The notes under the pieces: model-generated
What the model was told of the DNA's origin: nothing
Database searches by the model: none
Seen by the model: the letters and a program-made list of their open reading frames with translations, nothing else
In this document: positions 25,103 to 33,268 of the stretch, piece after piece
Position numbering within the stretch: position 1 is the first letter of the stretch
How the letters are laid out: every line of letters starts with the position of its first letter
Translations under genes and position numbers: made by a program
Source: Streptomyces chrestomyceticus JCM 4735
Lineage (GTDB): Bacteria > Actinomycetota > Actinomycetes > Streptomycetales > Streptomycetaceae
Direction: 5' to 3'
DNA length: 64,000 nucleotides
Assembly (NCBI RefSeq): GCF_003865135.1
Contig: NZ_BHZC01000001.1
Coordinates: 1,302,001 to 1,366,000, forward strand

Positions 25103-26271
25103 CCGACGCCGAGCCCGGCTCCGCCGCACACGTCCTCGAACTCGTCGCGACCGGCACCGCCCGCTCGCGCGCCGACCTCGTACGGGAGCTGGGGCTCGCC
25201 GCCTCCACCGTCTCCGCCCGCGTCCAGGAACTGGTCGACGCCGGGCTGCTGACCGAGTCCGGCGAGGGCGTCTCGCGCGGCGGGCGCCGCCCGCGGCTGC
25301 TGCGCGTCCCGGACGGCGGCACCGTCGCGCTCGCCGCCGACCTGGGCAGCCGGCACATCCGTACCGGCGCGGTGGGCCTGACCGGCACCGGCTTCGACAT
25401 CGACGAGTGCGCCCTCGACCTGACGACCGGCCCGGAACCGGCCGTCGGCCTGCTCGCCGAACGGCTGACCGCGCTCGCCGAGCGCCAGCGCGCGGCCGGA
25501 CGCACCGTGTGCGGCGCGGGCATCGGCTTCCCCGGGCCCGTCGACCCCGCGTCGGGCCGGGTCATCGCGCCGTCCCGGATGCCCGGCTGGCATCTGTACG
25601 AGCTGCGCGACCGGCTCGCCGACCGGCTCGGCATGCCCGTGCTGGTCGACAACGACGCCAACGTCCTGGCCCTGGGCGAGCACCGGGCCGCCCACCCCGC
25701 CCTGCGCCACCTGGTGGTCGTCAAGGCGGGCCGCGGCATCGGCTCCGGCGTGATCAGCCACGGCCGGCTCTACCGGGGCGCTCGCGGCTGCGCCGGGGAC
25801 ATCAGCCACGTACGGGTGGACGCCGCCGCCGAACGCCCCTGCTCCTGCGGGAACATCGGCTGTCTGGAGTCGGTGGCCAGCGGCGCCGCGATCGCCGCCG
25901 CGCTGCGCGGCCAGGGCATCGCGGCGGACTCCACCACCGACATCCTGCGGCTCGTCGAGGACGGCGAACCGCACGCGACGACCCTGGTGCGGCAGGCCGG
26001 GCGGCACATCGGCGCGGTGCTGGGCGTCGTGGTGAACTTCTTCAACCCGGAGGCCGTGGTGCTGGGCGGCGCGCTCGCCGCGGCGGAACCGCTGGTCGCG
26101 GCGGTGCGCGGGGTGCTGTACGAGCGGTGCCTGCCGATGGCGACCAGCGAACTGTCCATCGTCGCCGCGAGCTGCGGCCCCGACGCGGGCCTGCTCGGCG
26201 CCGGCCACGCCGCGCTGCGCGAACTGGCCACCGACGGCGGACTGCCGGCCCTGCCCGTCGTCCGCCCGTAG
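25099..26271 (+). CDS. ROK family transcriptional regulator
   Basis: 390-residue regulator: an N-terminal winged helix (about 8-60; TARSRADLVRELGLAASTVSARVQELVDAGLL) and a sugar-kinase-like ROK domain (about 75-380) with VDNDANVLALGEH and the zinc-type CSCGNIGCLESVASG motif. It is placed at ATG 25099; an in-frame ATG at 24982 would add 39 low-complexity residues. It is divergent from the peptide-type ABC operon and 37 bases upstream of the M81 peptidase, so it probably represses both. ROK regulators usually sense sugars, which leaves a glycosylated or amino-sugar peptide as a possibility. Confidence 0.85.
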   Translation: MTDAEPGSAAHVLELVATGTARSRADLVRELGLAASTVSARVQELVDAGLLTESGEGVSRGGRRPRLLRVPDGGTVALAADLGSRHIRTGAVGLTGTGFDIDECALDLTTGPEPAVGLLAERLTALAERQRAAGRTVCGAGIGFPGPVDPASGRVIAPSRMPGWHLYELRDRLADRLGMPVLVDNDANVLALGEHRAAHPALRHLVVVKAGRGIGSGVISHGRLYRGARGCAGDISHVRVDAAAERPCSCGNIGCLESVASGAAIAAALRGQGIAADSTTDILRLVEDGEPHATTLVRQAGRHIGAVLGVVVNFFNPEAVVLGGALAAAEPLVAAVRGVLYERCLPMATSELSIVAASCGPDAGLLGAGHAALRELATDGGLPALPVVRP

Positions 26272-26308
26272 CTCCCATACGCCCCCCACGAAAGGTGCAC
26301 CCACCGAC

Positions 26309-27808
26309 ATGCGCATCGCCATCGGCGGCATGGCCATCGAGTCCAGCCAGTTCTGCCCGCACCGCTCGACGTACGACGATTTCCGCGTGACCCGCGGCGC
26401 CGCGCTGCTGGACCGCTACACCTGGACCCGGCCGGACAGCGACCTCGCGGACCAGGTGGAGTGGGTACCGCTGGTGCACGCGGTCGCGCTGCCCGGCGGA
26501 CCCGTCGAGCGGGAGACGTACGACCGGATCAAGTCCGAACTGATCACCCGGATACGCGAGGCCGGGCCGCTCGACGGCATGGTCTACGACATCCACGGCG
26601 CCATGAGCGTCGTCGGCCTGGACGACGCCGAGGCGGACCTCACCGACGCCGTACGGGACGCGCTCGGCCCGGACGTCCTGCTCTCCGCCGCCATGGACCT
26701 GCACGGCAACGTCTCGCGCCGCTTCGCCGACCGCCTCGACCTGCTCACCGCGCACCGCCTCGCCCCGCACGAGGACGCCTGGGAGACACGCGAGCGCGCC
26801 GCCCGCAAACTGGTCGGACGGCTGGCGTCCGGGAAGGGCCGTCCGTACCGCGCCTGGGTGCAGGTGCCGGTCCTGCTCCCCGGCGAGAAGACCAGCACCC
26901 GCCTGGAACCGGCCAAGTCCCTGTACGGCAGGCTCGCCTCGGTCGAGGCGCTGGACGGCATCGTGGACGCGGCGGTCTGGGTGGGTTACGCCTGGGCCGA
27001 CGAGGCGCGCTGCCGGGCCGCGGTCGTGGTGACCGGCGACGACCCGGACCTGGCGCTGGAGCAGGCCCGCGGCCTGGCCCAGGAGTACTGGGACGCGCGC
27101 CGCGACTTCGTCTTCGTCGGCCCGACCGGCGACGCCGACACGTGCATCGCGCACGCCGTCGCGTCCCCCGCCCGCCCGTTCCTGATCAGCGACTCCGGCG
27201 ACAACCCCACCGCGGGCGGCGCGGGCGACCTCGCGTACATGCTGCGGCGCCTGCTAACCCACGACGACCTGGCGAGCGGCCGGGTCACCGCCCTGCACCC
27301 GGGCATCACCGACCCGGCCGCGGTGGCAGCCTGCTTCGACGCCGGTCTGGGCGCGCAGGTGACGCTGAAGGTCGGCGGCCACGTCAGCGCCGGCACCGGC
27401 CCGCACGCCGAGCCGTACGAGCTGACCGGCACGGTGACCGCCCTCGAAGACCCGGCCACCCCCGCCGCCGGTGCCCCGCGCGGCAACCCGGCGTACGACG
27501 GCGGCGGCCGCACCGCCGCCGTCACCCGGGGCGGCGTGACAGCCGTCCTCACCGAGCGGCGCAAGCCCTTCCACACCCGCGCCGACTTCGGCACCCTCGA
27601 CCCGACCACGTACGACCTCGTCGTGGTGAAGATCGGCTACCTGGAACCGGAGCTGCACACGATGGCCGCCGACTGGCTGCTCGCCCTCACCCCCGGCGGC
27701 GTCGACCAGGACCTGCTGCGCCTGGGCCACCACCGGGTGGCCCGCCCGCTCTACCCGTTCGACGACGCGGGCTTCGAGGATCCGGATCTGACGCCGGTGC
27801 TGCTCTGA
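26309..27808 (+). CDS. M81 family metallopeptidase (MlrC-like)
   Basis: 499-residue zinc enzyme related to MlrC, which hydrolyses the linear peptide left from microcystin breakdown. It starts MRIAIGGMAIESSQF. The N-terminal catalytic domain carries likely metal ligands in GMVYDIHGAMSV, AMDLHGNVS and HRLAPHEDAWETRERAA, and the C-terminal domain carries ISDSGDNPTAGGAGD. Length is normal. It follows the ROK gene by 37 bases and, with the divergent peptide-type importer, suggests import and intracellular cleavage of a small peptide. The last 58 bases overlap the convergent HAD gene. Confidence 0.87.
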   Translation: MRIAIGGMAIESSQFCPHRSTYDDFRVTRGAALLDRYTWTRPDSDLADQVEWVPLVHAVALPGGPVERETYDRIKSELITRIREAGPLDGMVYDIHGAMSVVGLDDAEADLTDAVRDALGPDVLLSAAMDLHGNVSRRFADRLDLLTAHRLAPHEDAWETRERAARKLVGRLASGKGRPYRAWVQVPVLLPGEKTSTRLEPAKSLYGRLASVEALDGIVDAAVWVGYAWADEARCRAAVVVTGDDPDLALEQARGLAQEYWDARRDFVFVGPTGDADTCIAHAVASPARPFLISDSGDNPTAGGAGDLAYMLRRLLTHDDLASGRVTALHPGITDPAAVAACFDAGLGAQVTLKVGGHVSAGTGPHAEPYELTGTVTALEDPATPAAGAPRGNPAYDGGGRTAAVTRGGVTAVLTERRKPFHTRADFGTLDPTTYDLVVVKIGYLEPELHTMAADWLLALTPGGVDQDLLRLGHHRVARPLYPFDDAGFEDPDLTPVLL

Positions 27809-28404
27809 GGCACCGCCTTCTGAAGCGGCGGTAGCAGGTCAGAGACTTTGTCGCCTGCCGGGGCGACAGGGCTCCCGGCCAACTGATCGGCCCACGTCAC
27901 GACCTGGCGAAGGTGCTCGGCGCACAGCCCGTCATGGGGCTCAGGCTGAAGGAGAAGAGTCGGCAGACCGCGGGCCGTACGTCGCGCCGCCCAGGCGTGG
28001 TCAAGGCTGGTGAAGTCGTCGTCGATCCACGCTACGGGTGCGTCGCCGAGCCAGGCGTCGACATGGTCGCGCTTCCACAGATAACCGTTGGGGTGGCTGC
28101 TGGTGATCTGCGGGTGCGGCAGGTCGACGTGCGGCAGCGGCGGGAGCCCGAGGAGTGGGCCGATCATGGTGGTGGCGTCCTGACGCCAACTGGTGCACCA
28201 CACCGGGGTGAAGAGCCGGGTCCTCGTCAGGTCCGTGAGCATCGGGCCGTGGGCGGGGTTGAGCCAGATGGTGACGGGATCACTGGGGTCACGGCCGGTC
28301 GGAAGGACATCGTGGCGAAGGTGTGTCTCCGGGGTGGCCCCGTCCTGGCTCGGGAAGGGGATCAGGACTCCGTCGATGTCGAGCAGGAGGTAGGGAAGGC
28401 GCAT
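27751..28404 (-). CDS. HAD-like hydrolase domain protein
   Basis: 217-residue protein with HAD motif I at the N-terminus (LLLDIDGVLIPF; Asp9 and Asp11) and a late acidic motif (WIDDDFTSLDHAWA). The middle has WLNPAHGPMLTDL and TPVWCTSWRQDA, which recur in actinobacterial HAD proteins of unknown substrate. The domain seems to end near residue 175; the last 40 or so residues run into, and antisense to, the end of the M81 gene and look like read-through of a junction. It is the last gene of the minus-strand unit with the methyltransferase and kinase-like genes. Confidence 0.78.
   Translation of the reverse strand: MRLPYLLLDIDGVLIPFPSQDGATPETHLRHDVLPTGRDPSDPVTIWLNPAHGPMLTDLTRTRLFTPVWCTSWRQDATTMIGPLLGLPPLPHVDLPHPQITSSHPNGYLWKRDHVDAWLGDAPVAWIDDDFTSLDHAWAARRTARGLPTLLLQPEPHDGLCAEHLRQVVTWADQLAGSPVAPAGDKVSDLLPPLQKAVPQSSTGVRSGSSKPASSNG
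27812..27832 (+). terminator. Hairpin after the M81 peptidase gene
   Basis: ACCGCC and its inverse GGCGGT enclose nine bases, starting four bases after the M81 stop. It lies inside the 3' part of the convergent HAD frame. Confidence 0.4.
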
Positions 28405-28429
28405 CGGTGCTCCGCGAGGTTGAGTCGGG

Positions 28430-29122
28430 TCAGTCCTTGCGCGCGGCGATCAGCAGAGTGGTCGGGAAGCGGGTTCGGTGAGGGTCGCGCAGTTCCTGGA
28501 CGCACGTGAGCGCCAGTCCGGCTCGGGTGAGGTGATCCGTCCAGCGCTCGGCGTCGAATTCCCACCGGGCGATGGGCTGACGGGTCCGGTCGGGCAGGGT
28601 CACGTAGTCGCGACGCGGCAGGTTGTCGGTAGAGGGATACCTGCCTGCACGCCTGGGATGAGGCACGGAGAAAGCGAGGGCGCCGCCAGGCCGCAGGCGT
28701 ACGGCGATGGCGGGCAGCAGCAGTTGGGGAGCCACGAGGCCGATGGCTCCGAAGACCGAATAGATCGCGTCGAACTGCTCGCGGCTGGCTTGCAGGTAGT
28801 GGAGGGCGTGACCGGCAACGAAGCCGGCGCCGGCCAGTCGCCCGTAGTGCGAACCTGCACGGCGGACCTGCAGCCCGACGAGATCGACTCCGGTGACGCG
28901 GGCGCTGCGGTGTGCGGCCAGGTAGGCGACGTTGTGGCCAGGACCGCAGCCGAGTTCCAGTACGCGGCGCCGGCATAGATCATGGCCGAGTATCTCGGCG
29001 CCGGGGCCGAGCCCTGGGGCGGTGGCCCATTCCATGCGCGACGGCGCGGCCAGTGGCTCGACGGGCCCGGCGGCGGCGCGCTGGAGAGCGTGGGTGTGCC
29101 AGGGAGAGGCTTGGGCGAGCAC
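28430..29122 (-). CDS. class I SAM-dependent methyltransferase
   Basis: 230 residues. Motif I VLELGCGPGHNVAYLA (from residue 54) and the acidic post-motif VTGVDLVGLQVRRA define the SAM site; the later FDAIYSVFGAIGLVAP and LRPGGALAFSVPHPRR segments fit Methyltransf_11/25. The GTG start at 29122 directly abuts the TAG stop of the kinase-like gene, so the genes are co-transcribed. The substrate is not evident. Confidence 0.85.
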   Translation of the reverse strand: MLAQASPWHTHALQRAAAGPVEPLAAPSRMEWATAPGLGPGAEILGHDLCRRRVLELGCGPGHNVAYLAAHRSARVTGVDLVGLQVRRAGSHYGRLAGAGFVAGHALHYLQASREQFDAIYSVFGAIGLVAPQLLLPAIAVRLRPGGALAFSVPHPRRAGRYPSTDNLPRRDYVTLPDRTRQPIARWEFDAERWTDHLTRAGLALTCVQELRDPHRTRFPTTLLIAARKD

Positions 29123-30034
29123 CTAGATCTCCAGTAGGTGGAGGACGTCGGTGAGATGGCGGCGGACGACCTTGATGTAGGCGGGATCGGTGGCCGGATC
29201 GTCGATCCACCGGATGGACTGCTCCATGAACCACTCGACCGCCCACATCCGGTGCCAGCCCAGCGCCCACTTCTCGGCGGCCAGTCCCCCTCGCTCGGCC
29301 AGTGCGTCGGGGGCGCCGCCCTCGTCGACGTACGACTCGATGAAGCCGCGCAGGCGAGTTGGGTCAGGTGTGTCGAGGGTGCCGTGCCAGCTGGCAAGGT
29401 CGAGCAGCCCGGGGCCGGTGAAGGCGCGGGCGAAGTCCAGCAGCCGCCAGCCGCGTTTCCCGATGTGGAGGCTGGTGGGGTGGAACTCGGAGTGCACCCA
29501 GCCGAAGGGCTCCACCGTGGTGCCCTGGGCACGGGCATCGGCTGCCGAAGCGATCTGGTCGAGTGCGTGCTCGATGTCTTCGGTGTCCTGCCAGCGATCG
29601 GCCTTGCGGAGCTGATCCAGGTGATCCAAGGCGCGGCTCGGCAAGGCACCCAGTGCTGCCGCGTCAAGCACGGACAGTGCGGAGGCGGCCCGGGTGTGAT
29701 GGAGGACGGCTGCCGCGGCAGCGCCGTCGAGGCTGTCCGCATCGCGGATGGGGGCGCCGAGGTCCTCCAGGAACATGCCGAGCCAGCCGCCGGTCCTCGC
29801 GGACACGTGGACATGAGGCACGGGAATTCCGAGGGTGTGGGCCAGCCGCAGCGCCTGGTCCTCGCTGTCGAAGGGCCTCCTGGCGTACTTGTAGATGGCC
29901 GTGCTGCCGTCGGGAAAGGTCAGGCGTTCGACACCCGACATGGACCACACCCGCACCTCAGCACGCTCGGGGGCGGGCCGCCCGGTGAGTGTGCAGAGGT
30001 CGGCGAGGAGTTCGGCATCGAAGTTCTCGTCCAT
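29123..30034 (-). CDS. APH-like phosphotransferase with an altered catalytic loop
   Basis: 303-residue protein with the aminoglycoside phosphotransferase/choline kinase fold. An N-lobe lysine lies in STAIYKYARRPFDSE and the C-lobe loop reads GWVHSEFHPTSLHI (180-191) instead of the usual HGDxHPGN. The catalytic Asp is replaced by Glu183 and the Asn by Ser188, while the metal Asp200 in LLDFARAF is kept. It may be weakly active, act on an unusual substrate, or only bind. It sits between an unrecognised protein and a methyltransferase in a four-gene unit. The ATG at 30034 follows a GGGAGCC ribosome-like site. Confidence 0.78.
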   Translation of the reverse strand: MDENFDAELLADLCTLTGRPAPERAEVRVWSMSGVERLTFPDGSTAIYKYARRPFDSEDQALRLAHTLGIPVPHVHVSARTGGWLGMFLEDLGAPIRDADSLDGAAAAAVLHHTRAASALSVLDAAALGALPSRALDHLDQLRKADRWQDTEDIEHALDQIASAADARAQGTTVEPFGWVHSEFHPTSLHIGKRGWRLLDFARAFTGPGLLDLASWHGTLDTPDPTRLRGFIESYVDEGGAPDALAERGGLAAEKWALGWHRMWAVEWFMEQSIRWIDDPATDPAYIKVVRRHLTDVLHLLEI

Positions 30035-30111
30035 GCGTGGGGGCTCCCTTGCGGTGCGGTGGCGTCCGGGGCGGGCGAGCGTGCCCGGCCCGCCCCGGAG
30101 CCTGCTGGGTG

Positions 30112-30861
30112 TTACGCGGCTCGGATCACGCGGTGGGCGTAGACCTGCTCGATCCAGCCGGCCTTGAAGGCGGCCAGGTCGTCGCGGAAGGCGGCCATCG
30201 ACGCACCGTAGGGCGCGATGACGCCGCCGGACTGGTCCGGAACGGACTGGCAGCCGTGCACGAGCCGCCCGCCGAGGGCGGCGTGAGCCTTGATGGACTC
30301 GATACGGCGGTGCTCGTTGAACCAGCCGCCGTGGTAGACCTCGTCGAGCGTGCCACCCATCTCGTCGTCCAGGTCGAAGACGACGGAGGTGGCGGCGGGG
30401 AAGAACCAGCACGGTCCGACGTTGGAGATGTGGCCGTCCAGTTCCACCTTGTTGAGGGCCATCAGCGTCGCCGCCTGCCTCAGCATCCCCAGGTGCTCGG
30501 CGGTGATCTTCGGCAGGCCGAGCCCGTCGAGGTGCTCGTCGCGGAACAGGTATGCGTACACCTCGTACGCGGTGGCCAGGACGCGGCCCGCGTCGGAGGT
30601 GGACTCGCCGCGGGTCTTGATGAAGTCCAGCGCAAGCTGCTCGACCGCGCTTCCCGTGGTCTCGTTCGCGTCCAGAAGCTGGGACTTGACCGGCTCCCAG
30701 TCAGCGATGAGCCATGTCCTGGAGTCGAAGCGGAAGAAGTACTCGGCCGGGTCGACGGTGATGCGCCGGCCGTGGACCTGGACGCCGGGCAGGCGGCCCC
30801 AGCGCGGATCGAACGCTTCGGGGAGCTCGACCGTGATGGTCGTCGTGTCGATGGTGGTCAT
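30112..30861 (-). CDS. hypothetical protein heading the HAD/MT/kinase-like unit
   Basis: 249 residues, family not recognised with confidence. Features: a short N-terminal region (MTTIDTTTITVELPEAFDPRW), a helical centre (AVEQLALDFIKTRGE, GRVLATAYEVYAYLF), and a C-terminal half that looks enzyme-like with conserved-looking polar motifs: KVELDGHISNVGPCWFFP, DLDDEMGGT, YHGGWFNEHRRIESIKAH and VHGCQSVPD. There is no signal or membrane segment. The ATG at 30861 follows GGAGA. It leads a minus-strand unit with a kinase-like protein, methyltransferase and HAD, and is divergent from an XRE-TPR regulator. Confidence 0.7.
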   Translation of the reverse strand: MTTIDTTTITVELPEAFDPRWGRLPGVQVHGRRITVDPAEYFFRFDSRTWLIADWEPVKSQLLDANETTGSAVEQLALDFIKTRGESTSDAGRVLATAYEVYAYLFRDEHLDGLGLPKITAEHLGMLRQAATLMALNKVELDGHISNVGPCWFFPAATSVVFDLDDEMGGTLDEVYHGGWFNEHRRIESIKAHAALGGRLVHGCQSVPDQSGGVIAPYGASMAAFRDDLAAFKAGWIEQVYAHRVIRAA

Positions 30862-30886
30862 CGGGGTCTCCGTCTCTGTTCGGCCG

Positions 30887-30912
30887 GGCCCGGGCACAGG
30901 AATGCCCGGGCC
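30887..30912 (-). promoter_or_regulatory. Strong hairpin in the leader of the minus-strand island unit
   Basis: GGCCCGGGCA (30887-30896) and its perfect inverse (30903-30912) enclose a six-base loop. The hairpin lies 26 bases before the ATG at 30861, within the likely untranslated leader, and could act as an attenuator or bind a regulator. The 228-bp divergent region also holds GGTATACGCGGTTTACAGCC near 31050, close to the XRE gene. Confidence 0.4.
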
Positions 30913-31089
30913 GGATCGGCGCGTACGGAACTGCGGGGAGCCGCCCGGCCGAGCGAGGAGCCTCAGCCCGGCCGGGCCGGGCCGTTCCAGGCGGCTACCG
31001 ATAAGTGAACCTCCCGTCACGCACAGTGGGTACGGTGGAGGGAAGGCCAAGCGGTATACGCGGTTTACAGCCTTGGATCGGGGGAGGTC

Positions 31090-32445
31090 GTGGCGGCACT
31101 CAGCCGGCCCAACGTCCGTCTGCGCGAAGCCATCTCCGCCTCCGGCCACACCTATGAAGCGCTGGCGAGGTGCGTACGCCGGGTAGCGGCGGAGAACGGC
31201 GAGATCATCCACACCAACAAGTCCGCCGTCTCCCACTGGGTGAAAGGCACGCGGAGACCGGCCGGCCGGACCGGACAGTACCTGGCCGAAGCGCTCTCGC
31301 GTCGCGCCGCCCGCACCATCACCCTCGCCGAGATCGGCCTCCGCGATCCGGAGACCGCCGTCCCGGAGGACTCCGACCCCGTCGTCACCGCGACTGACCT
31401 GGGCCGGGCCGACGTCGAACGACGCCGCTTCCTGGCCGTGGCCGCCTTCACCACAGCAGGCGTCGCCATGCCGCTGGCGTACGACCAGGAAGCCACCTCC
31501 CGCATCCTGCGTGCCCGCACCAGAAGATCGCTGGTCGGGGCGGAGGACGTCGAGGTCGTCCGCCAGATCACAGCCGCGTTCAGTGCGGCCGACGAGCGAC
31601 TGGGCGGTGGCCACGGCCTGACCACCGTCACCGCCTACCTCGCCGACACCGCTGCCCCCGTCCTCCGGGCCCGCTTCACCTCCGACGCCTTACGTCGCAA
31701 CGCTTTCGGCGCCGTCGCCGAGCTGGCCTACCTCGCGGGCTGGAAGCACCACGACCTCGGCCAGGAGGGCGCCGCCCAGCGCTACTACCAGGTCGGATAC
31801 CAGCTCGCCTGCGAAGCCGGCCCGCACGGCCACGCCGCCTGGATGATGCGCGCCCTCGCCCACCAGGCCCTCAGCCTCAAGCAGCCCCACCACTGCGTGG
31901 ACCTCGTCGAAGGCGCTCTGTCCCGCGGGCTCGGACATGTCGACAGCCAGACCGAGGCCCTGCTCCACATCACCCATGCGCGCGCTTTCGCCGCCACCGC
32001 CGAGCACCCCGCAGCGGCCCGTGCCCTGCTGGCCGCCGAGGACGCCCTACTTCGGGAGGACGGCCCTCAGCCCAGCTTCTCCCTCGTCAGCGGTCCGGCC
32101 GCCGGCACCGTGGCCAGCCACACCGCCCGTACGCTCACCGACCTCGCCGACCACGTCGGCACCGAGCAGCAGCATCGCGACGCCCTCGTTCGCTGGGACC
32201 CCAAGAAGTACAAGCGCGTCCACGCCCTGACCCACGCCGATCTCGGCGACAGCCTCGCCGCCCAGGCCCGCGCTGACGAAGCGGTCGCGGCCTGGACGCA
32301 AGCCCTCACCCTCATGGAAGGCATGGCCTCGGACCGCACCCGCAAAGCGATCGCCTCCATTCGATCGACACTCTCGGTCTACCAGCGGCGCAAAGTGCCC
32401 GGCGCCGTCGAACTCGCCCGCCGCGCCCGAGAGGCACTGTCCTAG
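31090..32445 (+). CDS. XRE-type regulator with TPR-like domain
   Basis: 451 residues starting at a GTG behind GGGGGAGG. An N-terminal helix-turn-helix (about 10-75; LREAISASGHTYEALARCVRR, NKSAVSHWVKGTRRPAGRTGQYLAEALSRR) is followed by a short Ala-rich hydrophobic helix (RRRFLAVAAFTTAGVAMPLAYDQEA, about 112-136) and tetratricopeptide-like helical repeats to the end. This layout is common in Streptomyces as a sensor that binds peptides or nucleotides. It is divergent from the unrecognised gene at 30861 and separated by one base from a Nudix hydrolase. Confidence 0.85.
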   Translation: MAALSRPNVRLREAISASGHTYEALARCVRRVAAENGEIIHTNKSAVSHWVKGTRRPAGRTGQYLAEALSRRAARTITLAEIGLRDPETAVPEDSDPVVTATDLGRADVERRRFLAVAAFTTAGVAMPLAYDQEATSRILRARTRRSLVGAEDVEVVRQITAAFSAADERLGGGHGLTTVTAYLADTAAPVLRARFTSDALRRNAFGAVAELAYLAGWKHHDLGQEGAAQRYYQVGYQLACEAGPHGHAAWMMRALAHQALSLKQPHHCVDLVEGALSRGLGHVDSQTEALLHITHARAFAATAEHPAAARALLAAEDALLREDGPQPSFSLVSGPAAGTVASHTARTLTDLADHVGTEQQHRDALVRWDPKKYKRVHALTHADLGDSLAAQARADEAVAAWTQALTLMEGMASDRTRKAIASIRSTLSVYQRRKVPGAVELARRAREALS

Positions 32446-32446
32446 C

Positions 32447-32986
32447 ATGCGCACCAACCCGGCCGACGAAGGGACCCGGACCGCCATGGCTCAGCCAATG
32501 ACCGACGACCAGCCCAAAGCCCTCAAGCCCGCCCTCGACTCCATGACCCTCCTGGTCGCCGCCGTCATCGTCCACGACAAGGCCACCAACCGCGTCGTCC
32601 TCCTCCAACGCAGCCAGAAAGCCAAGTTCGCCCAAGGCATGTGGGACCTCCCCGTCGGCAAGAGCGAGCCCGGCGAGCCCATCACCGAAACGGCCGTGCG
32701 CGAGCTGTACGAGGAGACGGGCCTGACCGTGAAGCCCGAGTCGCTGAAGGTCGCCCACATCATCCACGGCGCCTGGGGCGTCGAAGCCCCCAACGGCTTC
32801 CTCACCGTCGTCTTCGCCGCCCACGAATGGACCGGCGAACCCGAAAACCGCGAACCCCACAAGCACGCCCAGGTCCGGTGGATCGACGCCGACGCCGTCC
32901 CCGAGCAGTTCGTCGACACGACCGCAAGCGCCCTCGACCGATACCTCAGAGGTGGGCCGCAGGTGTCACTGGATGGCTGGAAGTAG
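32447..32986 (+). CDS. Nudix hydrolase
   Basis: 179 residues with a perfect Nudix box: Gly71, Glu77, Arg85-Glu86, Glu89-Glu90, Gly92 in GKSEPGEPITETAVRELYEE followed by TGL. It hydrolyses a nucleoside diphosphate linked to another moiety; the N-terminal strand TLLVAAVIVHDKATNRVVLLQRS and the C-terminal VRWIDADAVP fit. The ATG at 32447 comes one base after the regulator stop; a later ATG at 32486 is possible. It is co-transcribed with the XRE-TPR gene, suggesting it makes or removes the molecule that the regulator senses. Confidence 0.88.
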   Translation: MRTNPADEGTRTAMAQPMTDDQPKALKPALDSMTLLVAAVIVHDKATNRVVLLQRSQKAKFAQGMWDLPVGKSEPGEPITETAVRELYEETGLTVKPESLKVAHIIHGAWGVEAPNGFLTVVFAAHEWTGEPENREPHKHAQVRWIDADAVPEQFVDTTASALDRYLRGGPQVSLDGWK

Positions 32987-33268
32987 GCAGCTCTGTCCGC
33001 CCTGCCGCAGCCGCTCCCAGCCGTCCCCTTCCCCGCCGAGCGAGGCGCAGGGCGGGCCGTCGGCTCGGCGGGCAGCCGAAGGCTCATCTCTTCGGCAGAT
33101 GGCTCGTCGTGTACGACAGCCGCGAGGCCGAGAAGGAGACACCCGCTCCCAGGCCCGAAGCATCCAGTCACCCCCTCCGCTCAGCCCGTCATGTGCGGCG
33201 CCCGTGCATGACGGCCCGTACGGTGGAGAGGCGCTCCCTGATCACCTTTCCCCCGACGGAGGGCCCCG

